A stretch of 6,391 nt of DNA from positions 1-6,391 of the forward strand of contig JAKPGH010000178.1 in NCBI GenBank assembly GCA_029550985.1, given 5' to 3'. The position numbers were made by a program, and so were the translations under genes. Position 1 is the first letter of the stretch, and each line of letters starts with the position of its first letter. The notes under the pieces are model-generated. The model was given only the letters and a program-made list of their open reading frames with translations, did not search any database and was not told the DNA's origin. Positions 1-5,525 of this stretch are shown here, piece after piece. This stretch comes from Bacillota bacterium. Its GTDB lineage: Bacteria; Bacillota; Clostridia; Oscillospirales; Ruminococcaceae.

Positions 1-352
1 CGCCAATCAGCCGATTCATTTGGGCGCACTCTGCCGCGGTGCGCTGGTCGCACCATATGATGGACCGCCGCAACACTTCCCCGTTTTTGTCCAGCATCAC
101 AAGGCCGTGCATCTGACCCGAAAGGCCGATTCCCCGTATCCTTTGGGCCGGGATGCCGCTGTGGGCCAGCACGGCGCCAATGCCCTCTTTTACCGCGTTC
201 CACCAATCGGCCGGATCCTGCTCCGCCCAACCGTTCTGGGGCTGATACAGCGGATATTCCACCGTTTTGGTGGATATGACGTTGCCATCCAGGTCAAACA
301 GCACCGTTTTGGTGCCGGTGGTTCCAATGTCAATACCAAGCAAGTATTCCAT
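1..352 (-). CDS. xylB: Xylulokinase-type FGGY carbohydrate kinase, N-terminal 117 residues (cut by window edge)
   Basis: The visible part is the N-terminal ATPase-fold lobe of an FGGY sugar kinase. It begins MEYLLGIDIGTTGTK, with the DxGTT phosphate-binding loop (D8, G10-T12), then WAEQDPADWW near residues 42-51 and GLSGQMHG at 76-83. The SGQMHG block and the following IIWCDQRT are characteristic of xylulokinases, where the Met-His pair contacts the sugar. Known XylB enzymes phosphorylate D-xylulose to D-xylulose 5-phosphate in the cytoplasm. The start at 352 has an AAAGGA site 8 nt upstream; an in-frame ATG at 361 would overlap that site and is less likely. The gene is last of the visible operon, 34 nt after the dehydrogenase stop. 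The catalytic Asp and C-terminal lobe are outside the window, so integrity and exact ketose specificity (xylulose, ribulose or another) cannot be checked. Confidence 0.9.
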   Translation of the reverse strand, partial: MEYLLGIDIGTTGTKTVLFDLDGNVISTKTVEYPLYQPQNGWAEQDPADWWNAVKEGIGAVLAHSGIPAQRIRGIGLSGQMHGLVMLDKNGEVLRRSIIWCDQRTAAECAQMNRLIG

Positions 353-360
353 GACGCACA

Positions 361-366
361 TCCTTT
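361..366 (-). promoter_or_regulatory. Ribosome binding site of the xylulokinase gene
   Basis: AAAGGA on the minus strand, 8 nt before the ATG at 352. It decides between that ATG and the in-frame ATG at 361, which it would overlap. It is weaker than the AGGAGG-type sites of the upstream genes. Confidence 0.6.
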
Positions 367-386
367 ACCCATACTTGCCAAAGAGG

Positions 387-1424
387 TCAGCCAATCTTAA
401 TAACCGCCTTGATCACATCATCTTTGTTGTGGATGACATAATCAAAGGCCTTTGGAGTGTCGGCAAAATCAAATTCATGGGTTACAATGCCGGAAACGTC
501 AATCAGTCCCTGGGCAATGGCTTTGATGGCCTGGGGATAGATGTTGCGATAGCGGAACACCGTTTGAATGCTCGCTTCTTTGGCCATCAACCGCGCAAAA
601 TTGTAGGGGATGATATCTTCCGGCGCCATGCCCACCAGAACCACCCGGCCCCCGGTGCAGACAATCTCTGCGGTCTGGGCAACGGTAGTGGAGGAGCCTG
701 CGGTTTCAATCACCACATCGGCGCCCTCGCCTTCGGTGATTTGTTTGACGGCGGCAAGCACATCCTCTTCTTTTCCATTGATCACATGGCTGGCGCCAAG
801 CTTTTTGGCACATTCCAGACGTTTGGGAATCAAATCCACCACAGTGACCTGGGAGGCTCCAAAGGCTTTGCAGGCAAGCAGGGTGACTAGGCCGATACAG
901 CCTGCTCCCAGAATCACCACACGGTCTCCTAAGGTAACCTTGCCCTGTTTGGCCGCATGGATGCCCACCGACAGCGGCTCCACCAGCGCGCCTTCCCGGG
1001 TGGAAATATTGTCCGGCAGCTTAAAGCACATGTTTTCGGGGAAGGCGATGTACTGTTCCAGGCAGCCGTGATAAGGAGGAGTGGCCAAAAACTCCACATT
1101 CGGACAGAGATTGTAGCGGCCGGTTTTGCAGAACTTACACTGTCCGCAGGTGATTCCCGGCTCCAGGGCAACGCGGTCGCCCACCTTGAGGTTTTTCACC
1201 CCGGGGCCCACCTCGGCAACGGTGCCTGCGCACTCATGGCCCAAAATGAAGTCGCCGTTTACCACAAAATCCCCGATTTTGCCGTATTCGAGGTAATGCA
1301 CGTCCGACCCGCATATGCCCACATATTCCAGTTTCACCAATACCTGGCCGGTCTGCGGAGTCGGAATCGGGATGTCCCGCATTTCCATTTGATTCAAGCC
1401 GGTCATAAACACTGCTTTTTGCAT
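387..1424 (-). CDS. Zinc-dependent NAD polyol dehydrogenase (xylitol/sorbitol/L-iditol dehydrogenase type)
   Basis: A 345-residue medium-chain dehydrogenase, close to the family's usual 345-355. It should oxidise a sugar alcohol to a ketose in the cytoplasm. Catalytic zinc ligands are visible as C38 (GICGSDVHYLEYG), H63-E64 (GHE) and E149 (ALVEPLSV). The structural zinc site has four cysteines, C93, C96, C99 and C107. The Rossmann fold has GAGCIG at 173-178, and an acidic D197 ends the second strand, which in this family favours NAD over NADP. The GSDVHYLEYGKIGDFVV stretch is typical of xylitol/sorbitol dehydrogenases. The frame is open to an ATG at 1496, but that adds 24 residues translated from an intergenic stem-loop; the ATG at 1424 has GGAGGG 6 nt upstream and matches family N-termini. 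A downstream xylulokinase makes xylitol or D-arabitol to D-xylulose the simplest reaction. Sorbitol, L-iditol or threonine-type substrates cannot be excluded. Confidence 0.92.
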   Translation of the reverse strand: MQKAVFMTGLNQMEMRDIPIPTPQTGQVLVKLEYVGICGSDVHYLEYGKIGDFVVNGDFILGHECAGTVAEVGPGVKNLKVGDRVALEPGITCGQCKFCKTGRYNLCPNVEFLATPPYHGCLEQYIAFPENMCFKLPDNISTREGALVEPLSVGIHAAKQGKVTLGDRVVILGAGCIGLVTLLACKAFGASQVTVVDLIPKRLECAKKLGASHVINGKEEDVLAAVKQITEGEGADVVIETAGSSTTVAQTAEIVCTGGRVVLVGMAPEDIIPYNFARLMAKEASIQTVFRYRNIYPQAIKAIAQGLIDVSGIVTHEFDFADTPKAFDYVIHNKDDVIKAVIKIG

Positions 1425-1430
1425 AGGATT

Positions 1431-1436
1431 CCCTCC
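1431..1436 (-). promoter_or_regulatory. Ribosome binding site fixing the dehydrogenase start
   Basis: GGAGGG on the minus strand, 6 nt before the ATG at 1424. It supports this start over the longer in-frame ATG at 1496. Confidence 0.75.
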
Positions 1437-1465
1437 ATCCATTCTATCCGACAGGTGAATATAAT

Positions 1466-1488
1466 TCGGGCGGGAAAAGCCCGCCCGA
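1466..1488 (-). promoter_or_regulatory. Strong intercistronic stem-loop after the binding-protein gene
   Basis: A perfect 9-bp GC-rich inverted repeat (TCGGGCGGG, 5-nt loop, CCCGCCCGA) lies in the 95-nt gap between the binding-protein stop (1520) and the dehydrogenase start (1424). On the transcribed minus strand the stem is followed by ATTATATT, not an unbroken U-run, so it is not a standard full terminator. Stem-loops 3' of binding-protein genes are known to protect the upstream message (as in malE-malF) or to attenuate transcription. Either would give more binding protein than downstream enzyme. That role is inferred here. Confidence 0.7.
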
Positions 1489-1519
1489 CCGTTCAAACAT
1501 CACTGCTCCGTCTTATTAA

Positions 1520-2560
1520 TTACAGCGCTCCCGCTTTTTTGAGAATCTCGATATACTGATCGACATTGTCTTTGGTAATCAGGGGGTTATCAATGTCCAC
1601 ATTGATTTCTTTTTCCTGTCCGGTGAGCAGTTTGTTGGCGGTATCCAGCAAAAGGGTGGCCAGATCATACGCCGACTGCATGCAGGTGGCGGTCATTCTG
1701 CCCTCTTTGATCAGCAGCAGGGCCTCGGCCGTTCCGTCGACGCCGTATACCAGCAAGTTGTCAAACTTGGGATTGTCTTTCACAACTTCCAAAGCACCGG
1801 CGGCCATGTTGTCGTTCATGGAAATGACGGCGTCAATCTGGTCATTGGACTGTACCCAGTCCTCCATATACTTCATTGCTTCGTCCTTGTTCCAGTTGGC
1901 AATCTGCTCGCCGACGATGGTCACATCGGGACGCTTGTCAAAGAACTCCTTCTGCCAGCTTTCCCGCCGCGCGTCGGCATGGAAGTTGCCGGAAGGGCCG
2001 TTGAGCACCACTACCTTGGCGTTTTGAGGAATCTGCTCCAACGCAAGGCGCGCGTTGACGGCAGCCTGCTCGTAGGGGTTGGCGTCGACCGAAGAAGAAC
2101 CTGGAATATTATCAATTCTTGCGTTGGTGGTAATAGCAAAGATGCCCGCCTGAAGGATCTTTTCCACATAGGGGCGCTGGGCCTCTCCGTTATTGGGCTG
2201 CACAATGATCAGGTCGTATTTGTTGGTGATGGCATTTTCGATGAGGGAGTTTTCCTTTTCGTCATTGGCCTCGCCGTCAAACACATCCAACTTGATGTTG
2301 TCATATTTTGCGGCTTCGTCCCGGATGGCGTTTGCCAGCCAAGCGGCGAAGGAGTCCGCCTGCGCCCGCGCGATGTAAGCCACGCGATAGGTATCTTTGG
2401 CTTGGGCGGCGGGAGCCTGGCTTGCAGGGGCCTGAGAGGCTTGGGAAGCCTGAGATTCCTTTGCAGGCTCTTTGGAAGACGACTGGGGCGTGCTGGAACA
2501 GCCTGCCACAAGCGCCAGCACTAGTATCCCGGCAAGGATGGTTGCAAGACACTTTTTCAT
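1520..2560 (-). CDS. Sugar ABC transporter substrate-binding lipoprotein (RbsB/periplasmic-binding-protein type)
   Basis: A 346-residue extracellular ligand-binding protein of the importer. It has a lipoprotein signal: basic MKK, a hydrophobic stretch at residues 5-19, and lipobox VAGC with C21 as the expected lipidated residue. A Ser/Ala/Gln/Pro-rich linker (about 22-55, with repeated SQA units) follows, tethering the two-lobed domain to the membrane. The domain starts at TYRVAYIARA near 58. Family-typical ligand-pocket positions are visible: Arg in ARRESWQ (about 198-199), D250 in MNDNMAAG, and D275 in GVDG. The ATG at 2560 was chosen because it has AAGGTGG 8 nt upstream and puts the basic residues at the N-terminus; the in-frame ATG at 2581 has no such site. 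The gene follows the permease by 39 nt. The ligand cannot be read from sequence; the downstream enzymes suggest a polyol or pentose. Confidence 0.93.
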   Translation of the reverse strand: MKKCLATILAGILVLALVAGCSSTPQSSSKEPAKESQASQASQAPASQAPAAQAKDTYRVAYIARAQADSFAAWLANAIRDEAAKYDNIKLDVFDGEANDEKENSLIENAITNKYDLIIVQPNNGEAQRPYVEKILQAGIFAITTNARIDNIPGSSSVDANPYEQAAVNARLALEQIPQNAKVVVLNGPSGNFHADARRESWQKEFFDKRPDVTIVGEQIANWNKDEAMKYMEDWVQSNDQIDAVISMNDNMAAGALEVVKDNPKFDNLLVYGVDGTAEALLLIKEGRMTATCMQSAYDLATLLLDTANKLLTGQEKEINVDIDNPLITKDNVDQYIEILKKAGAL

Positions 2561-2568
2561 TTCTGATA

Positions 2569-2575
2569 CCACCTT
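2569..2575 (-). promoter_or_regulatory. Ribosome binding site fixing the binding-protein start
   Basis: AAGGTGG on the minus strand, 8 nt before the ATG at 2560. It is preceded by an A-rich stretch in the message (TTAAAAATAATAAAAAA), which often favours translation initiation. The alternative ATG at 2581 lies behind that A-rich run with no Shine-Dalgarno match. Confidence 0.65.
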
Positions 2576-2599
2576 TTCCATTTTTTATTATTTTTAAGA

Positions 2600-3577
2600 T
2601 CAGCTAGCTGCTTTGCTGACCTTGCTGAGCGGTTTCCAGTGATTTTTAATGCCGATGTCGTAAATCACAGCCAGCGCGATAATGGCTCCTCGGACAATCT
2701 GCTGCACATAGGAATCCACGCCGGCCAGGTTCATGATATTGTCAAGAAAGCCGACGATAAAAGCACCCGCCAGCGTTCCCGAAGCGGTGCCAATACCGCC
2801 GGAAAAGCTGGTTCCGCCAATGATAGCGGCGGTCAACGCCTGGAATTCATAGTTCACCGCGCCATTGGGCAGCCCGGCGTTGACGCGGGACATGAACAGA
2901 ACGCCTGAAAGGCCGACAAACGCGCCGTTAATGGCATAGGCTATGTATTTCATCTTTTTTACCGAAATACCGGAGGCGATGGCCGTTTCCTCGTTTCCTC
3001 CAATGGCGTACATGGAACGGCCAAAGCGGGTATGGCGCAGGGTATACCAAGTGATAATCAGAATGAGCACCAAAAAGATGATGGGAGTTGGAATTCCAAA
3101 AATGGAGCCCTGTCCAAATACCACATAATTTCCCAACTGCAGGATGTTCTGTCCCTTGGTGTAAAGCAACGCCGCGCCACGGGCCATGGTGAGCATGGCA
3201 AGAGTCGCAATAAAGGGAGGGGTATGAAAACTGGCGACCATGACTGCGTTGATGAGATTACAGAAGATACCCACCGCCACTCCTACCAGAAAAGACAGCA
3301 GCAGCGATTCGGTGGACTTGTAGCAGGAAACCGACAATACCCCCGACAACGCCAGAACCGACCCTGCGGAAAGGTCCAACATGCCGCCGATAATTAAGAT
3401 GGTGGCGCCAAAGGCCAAAATGGTGGTAACCGCCAACTGCCGGGAAATGTTGGACAGGTTGGTAATCGAGAGGAAGTTGGGGTTAATGACCGAGCAAATG
3501 AGGAACAAAACAATGAGCACCAGATAAATATTGTACTTTTTTCGGAATTGTTGCCACTTAAGCCCTAGCTGCTTCAT
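2600..3577 (-). CDS. Sugar ABC transporter permease (RbsC/BPD_transp_2 type)
   Basis: A 325-residue polytopic membrane protein forming the import channel, presumably as a dimer on the ATPase; E. coli RbsC is about 320 residues. A short basic N-terminus precedes a first membrane segment near 17-32 (YLVLIVLFLICSVI). Further hydrophobic segments lie around 50-66, 70-85, 91-115, 120-138, 163-180, 210-229, 247-280 and 293-310. Family signatures are present: GGMLDLSAGSVLAL (64-77), PFIATLAMLTMARG (121-134), GRSMYAIGGNEETA (186-199) and AAIIGGTSFSGGIGT (250-264). The start at 3577 has GGAGGAG just upstream; the longer in-frame ATG at 3607 would add ten residues unlike the family. The start lies inside the ATPase gene's end (20-nt overlap), pointing to coupled translation. 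Confidence 0.94.
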   Translation of the reverse strand: MKQLGLKWQQFRKKYNIYLVLIVLFLICSVINPNFLSITNLSNISRQLAVTTILAFGATILIIGGMLDLSAGSVLALSGVLSVSCYKSTESLLLSFLVGVAVGIFCNLINAVMVASFHTPPFIATLAMLTMARGAALLYTKGQNILQLGNYVVFGQGSIFGIPTPIIFLVLILIITWYTLRHTRFGRSMYAIGGNEETAIASGISVKKMKYIAYAINGAFVGLSGVLFMSRVNAGLPNGAVNYEFQALTAAIIGGTSFSGGIGTASGTLAGAFIVGFLDNIMNLAGVDSYVQQIVRGAIIALAVIYDIGIKNHWKPLSKVSKAAS

Positions 3578-5081
3578 ACTTTTTCTCCTCCATGGCTCCA
3601 ACAGCAAAGCGCATTATTGCTTCCTGCGAAAAGTCTTTTCGTTCCAGCTCGCCGGTGATGGTACCCTGGCACATGACGTAAATGCGATCACACATGCCGA
3701 TCAGTTCCGGCAGTTCAGACGAAACCATAATGATTGCTTTTCCCTGGGTGGCAAATTGGGTCATCAGCTTGTAAATTTCATATTTGGCCCCCACGTCGAT
3801 CCCCCGGGTGGGTTCATCCAGAATGAGGATATCCGGGTCGAGCATCATCCACCTTGCCAACAATACCTTTTGCTGATTCCCGCCGCTGAGGGATTGAATG
3901 GGAGTTTCCAGCGAGGGGGTCTTTACCTGCATTTTTGAGAAGAGATCTTCCACGATGGTTTTCTCTACCTTTACGTGTAATCTCCCCCTGTAAAAAATCT
4001 TTTTCAAACTGGCAAGGGTTGCGTTTTCCTTGACGCTGCGCATGGGAACGATTCCATACCGCCTGCGGTCTTCCGACAGCATGATCATTCCGTTTTGAAT
4101 GCTGTCCTTTACCGATTTAATGGCGACTTTTTTGCCTTTGATATAAACTTCTCCGCCGCTGACGGGGTCCAGCCCGTACAGCCCGCGCATGACCTCGGTG
4201 CGCCCGGCTCCCATCAGCCCTGCAAACCCAACTATCTCCCCCTGGCGAACCCGAAAACTGATATTGTGAAATACGCCGGGGCTCTGCAGGTTCTTAACCT
4301 CCAGGATGGTTTGCCCGATGGGCAGCGTCTCCTTGGGATAGGTGTTGGTGAGTTTCCGTCCCACCATCATGGAAATGACCTTTTCGATATCCAGCTCCTC
4401 TTTGGGATGTGAAGCCACAACGGTGCCGTCGCGCAACACGGTAATTTCGTCCGCAATCCGAAACACTTCATCCAGCTTGTGGGATATGTAAATGATGCTG
4501 ACGCCTCTCGATTTGAGAACCTCGATTTTTTCAAACAGTTTATCCACTTCTTTTTGGGTGATGGCGGAGGTGGGCTCATCCATAATGATAATGTCCGATT
4601 TGTACGAGATGGCTTTAATAATTTCCAGCATCTGAATGTCGGAAATGGTAAGCTCCTTGAGTTTTTGCTCCGGGGAATAGGGCAAGCCCTCTTCCTCCAG
4701 AAGGGCGAGGGTCTTGGCGCGCACGGTTTTCCAATCCACTTTGCCGAATCGATTGACCGGCAGGTTACCCAAAAAGAGATTTTCCTCCACGCTCATTTCG
4801 GGAACGTAATTCATTTCCTGAAAGATCATGGAAATCCCCAATTGTTTTGCCTGAATAGGATTTTGGATCTGCACCGGCTTTTCGTCAATAAAAATCTGTC
4901 CGGCGTCGGGCTGGTAGATGCCGTTGATAATCTTCATCAACGTTGACTTTCCGGCGCCGTTTTCGCCACAAAGCGCATGGACCGTGCCCTTTTTGACCGA
5001 AAAGTCAATCTTATCCAGCGCTTTTACGCCCGGGAATGATTTTTCTATCTGAGACACCCTTAGTTTTATTGGCTGTTCCAT
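3558..5081 (-). CDS. Sugar ABC transporter ATP-binding protein with two ATPase domains (RbsA/MglA/XylG type)
   Basis: A 507-residue cytoplasmic ATPase that powers sugar import, with the usual tandem-domain length. Domain 1 (about 6-245) has Walker A GENGAGKST (39-47), Q88 in the Q-loop, a degenerate signature LTISDIQ (144-150), Walker B IIIMDEP (164-170) and switch H201. Domain 2 (about 257-500) has a degenerate Walker A, GLMGAGRTE (288-296), with Arg294 replacing Lys, an intact LSGGNQQK signature (398-405), Walker B LILDEPTRG (419-427), and Ser-Ser-Glu (454-456) in place of the switch His. This asymmetry is normal in the RbsA/MglA family. Wording such as ISYKSDIIIMDEPTSA resembles MglA more than RbsA. 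The ATG at 5081 has AGGAGG 6 nt upstream; the in-frame ATG at 5108 lacks one. It is the first gene of the operon; substrate follows the partner proteins. Confidence 0.95.
   Translation of the reverse strand: MEQPIKLRVSQIEKSFPGVKALDKIDFSVKKGTVHALCGENGAGKSTLMKIINGIYQPDAGQIFIDEKPVQIQNPIQAKQLGISMIFQEMNYVPEMSVEENLFLGNLPVNRFGKVDWKTVRAKTLALLEEEGLPYSPEQKLKELTISDIQMLEIIKAISYKSDIIIMDEPTSAITQKEVDKLFEKIEVLKSRGVSIIYISHKLDEVFRIADEITVLRDGTVVASHPKEELDIEKVISMMVGRKLTNTYPKETLPIGQTILEVKNLQSPGVFHNISFRVRQGEIVGFAGLMGAGRTEVMRGLYGLDPVSGGEVYIKGKKVAIKSVKDSIQNGMIMLSEDRRRYGIVPMRSVKENATLASLKKIFYRGRLHVKVEKTIVEDLFSKMQVKTPSLETPIQSLSGGNQQKVLLARWMMLDPDILILDEPTRGIDVGAKYEIYKLMTQFATQGKAIIMVSSELPELIGMCDRIYVMCQGTITGELERKDFSQEAIMRFAVGAMEEKKYEAARA
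3585..3591 (-). promoter_or_regulatory. Ribosome binding site of the permease, inside the ATPase gene
   Basis: GGAGGAG on the minus strand, 7 nt before the ATG at 3577. It lies within the last codons of the ATPase gene (which ends at 3558), so ribosomes finishing the ATPase pass over it. This fits translational coupling of the two subunits. Confidence 0.75.
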
Positions 5082-5087
5082 GGCTTC

Positions 5088-5093
5088 CCTCCT
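5088..5093 (-). promoter_or_regulatory. Ribosome binding site of the ATPase gene
   Basis: A perfect AGGAGG on the minus strand, 6 nt before the ATG at 5081. It rules in favour of this start over the in-frame ATG at 5108. Confidence 0.8.
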
Positions 5094-5116
5094 ACCAATG
5101 GTCAACACTATCTTAT

Positions 5117-5145
5117 AATTTAAATTTTATGAAAACTTTTGTAAA
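5117..5145 (-). promoter_or_regulatory. Candidate proximal promoter of the transporter operon
   Basis: On the minus strand TTTACA (5140-5145, 5 of 6 to the SigA -35) is followed after 17 nt by TAAATT (5117-5122, 4 of 6 to the -10). The predicted start near 5110 would leave a leader of about 30 nt before the ATG at 5081. In DNA this AT-rich such matches arise easily by chance, so support is modest. Confidence 0.3.
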
Positions 5146-5169
5146 AAGAATTTTAAAACCTTTAGTATT

Positions 5170-5198
5170 GTATTAGCTCCAATTTCTGTCACTGTCAA
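5170..5198 (-). promoter_or_regulatory. Candidate distal promoter of the transporter operon, perfect -35
   Basis: On the minus strand a perfect TTGACA (5193-5198) is followed after 17 nt by TAATAC (5170-5175, only 3 of 6 to the -10). A better -10 match, TACAAT, exists 20 nt away, which is longer than usual. The -35 lies inside the palindrome at 5192-5209, the layout expected of a repressible promoter. A weak -10 would fit a promoter needing an activator. Confidence 0.4.
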
Positions 5199-5209
5199 TA
5201 TATTGATAG
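5192..5209. promoter_or_regulatory. Near-perfect 18-bp palindrome, candidate operator
   Basis: CTGTCAATATATTGATAG is symmetric at 16 of 18 positions, with an uninterrupted 12-bp core TCAATATATTGA (5195-5206). It covers the TTGACA of the distal operon promoter. Its right half, TATTGATAG, recurs exactly at 5360-5368 downstream of the chemoreceptor promoter. This is compatible with a dimeric regulator site. It lacks the central CG of most LacI-family and CcpA sites, and the regulator is not encoded in the window. Confidence 0.4.
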
Positions 5210-5306
5210 AATTTCGGGAGTTTTTAAATCAATTTTGTGATATTTAAATAATTAAAAATTTAGGATATGTGTTTTGAATAGACTTCCAAATCGATGAGCC
5301 GTGCCC

Positions 5307-5333
5307 TAAACATATCGAAATATTGTCCGATAT
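5307..5333 (+). promoter_or_regulatory. SigD (sigma-28/FliA-type) promoter of the chemoreceptor gene
   Basis: TAAA (5307-5310), a 15-nt spacer, then TCCGATAT (5326-5333) match the motility-sigma consensus TAAA-N15-GCCGATAT at all but one position. The gene downstream encodes a chemoreceptor, a classic member of the SigD/FliA regulon. Transcription should start near 5340, giving a leader of about 185 nt. A TATAAT at 5331-5336 overlaps the element, but has no good SigA -35 at the right distance. A 6-bp inverted repeat (ATATCG 5312-5317, CGATAT 5328-5333) also overlaps the -10. Confidence 0.7.
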
Positions 5334-5339
5334 AATATT

Positions 5340-5358
5340 AACTCATATTTTATGAGTT
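5340..5358 (+). promoter_or_regulatory. Stem-loop at the predicted 5' end of the chemoreceptor transcript
   Basis: AACTCATA and TATGAGTT form a perfect 8-bp inverted repeat around a 3-nt loop. It sits just where transcription from the SigD-like promoter should begin, so it would cap the 5' end of the message, a position at which hairpins can slow decay. As double-stranded DNA it could equally be a protein-binding site just downstream of the -10. It is not followed by a T-run, so it is not a terminator on this strand. Confidence 0.5.
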
Positions 5359-5513
5359 GTATTGATAGGACATGTTTATCCTTCATCCTGAATGAGAATG
5401 TAGTTATTACGGTGATTTCAAACTAAGAGGAGTGTGTTAAATTTTCCGAGCATTGGCACTGAATCATTTCGACATTATGACTTAGACATACTCAATGAAC
5501 GGCAATACAAGTT

Positions 5514-5518
5514 AGGGG
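5514..5518 (+). promoter_or_regulatory. Ribosome binding site of the chemoreceptor gene
   Basis: AGGGG, 7 nt before the ATG at 5526. Upstream in the same frame there is a stop at 5496 and no other start codon, so this ATG is the only reasonable one. Confidence 0.65.
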
Positions 5519-5525
5519 TTGTTTT

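Larger units (their letters stand above)
5082..5525. other. AT-rich divergent control region between the transporter operon and the chemoreceptor
   Basis: 444 bases without a supported gene. By hand count positions 5101-5520 are about 29% GC, against about 50% in a sampled stretch of the ATPase gene. The region contains the candidate operon promoters on the left, a pseudo-palindrome at 5192-5209, an AT-only stretch around 5241-5260 that is probably easily bent or melted DNA, and the SigD-like promoter and leader of the chemoreceptor on the right. No regulator gene, tRNA or recognised riboswitch is seen in it. Confidence 0.85.

Noticed and set aside
267..890. Long plus-strand open frames across 1-5000 (for example 267-890 and 957-1559) as antisense genes
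   Set aside because: They lie opposite well-conserved minus-strand genes, have no convincing ribosome binding sites or recognisable domains, and read as frame shadows.
1425..1496. A 24-residue N-terminal extension of the dehydrogenase starting at the ATG at 1496
   Set aside because: The extension would be translated from the intercistronic stem-loop, has no ribosome binding site of its own that I can see, and is absent from the family. The ATG at 1424 with GGAGGG fits far better.
4172..4220. Loss of the Walker A lysine in the second ATPase domain as evidence of a damaged transporter
   Set aside because: The Arg in GAGRTE and the missing switch His in domain 2 are normal for RbsA/MglA-type tandem ATPases. 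Domain 1 is complete.
5131..5146. A CcpA (cre) site in the AAAACTTTTGTAAA region next to the proximal operon promoter
   Set aside because: The essential central CG is missing and the right half does not match the consensus.
5334..5525. A c-di-GMP (GEMM-type) riboswitch in the chemoreceptor leader
   Set aside because: Such elements occur before clostridial chemoreceptor genes, but the conserved GEMM blocks around the two binding helices are not visible here by eye. A covariance search would settle it.
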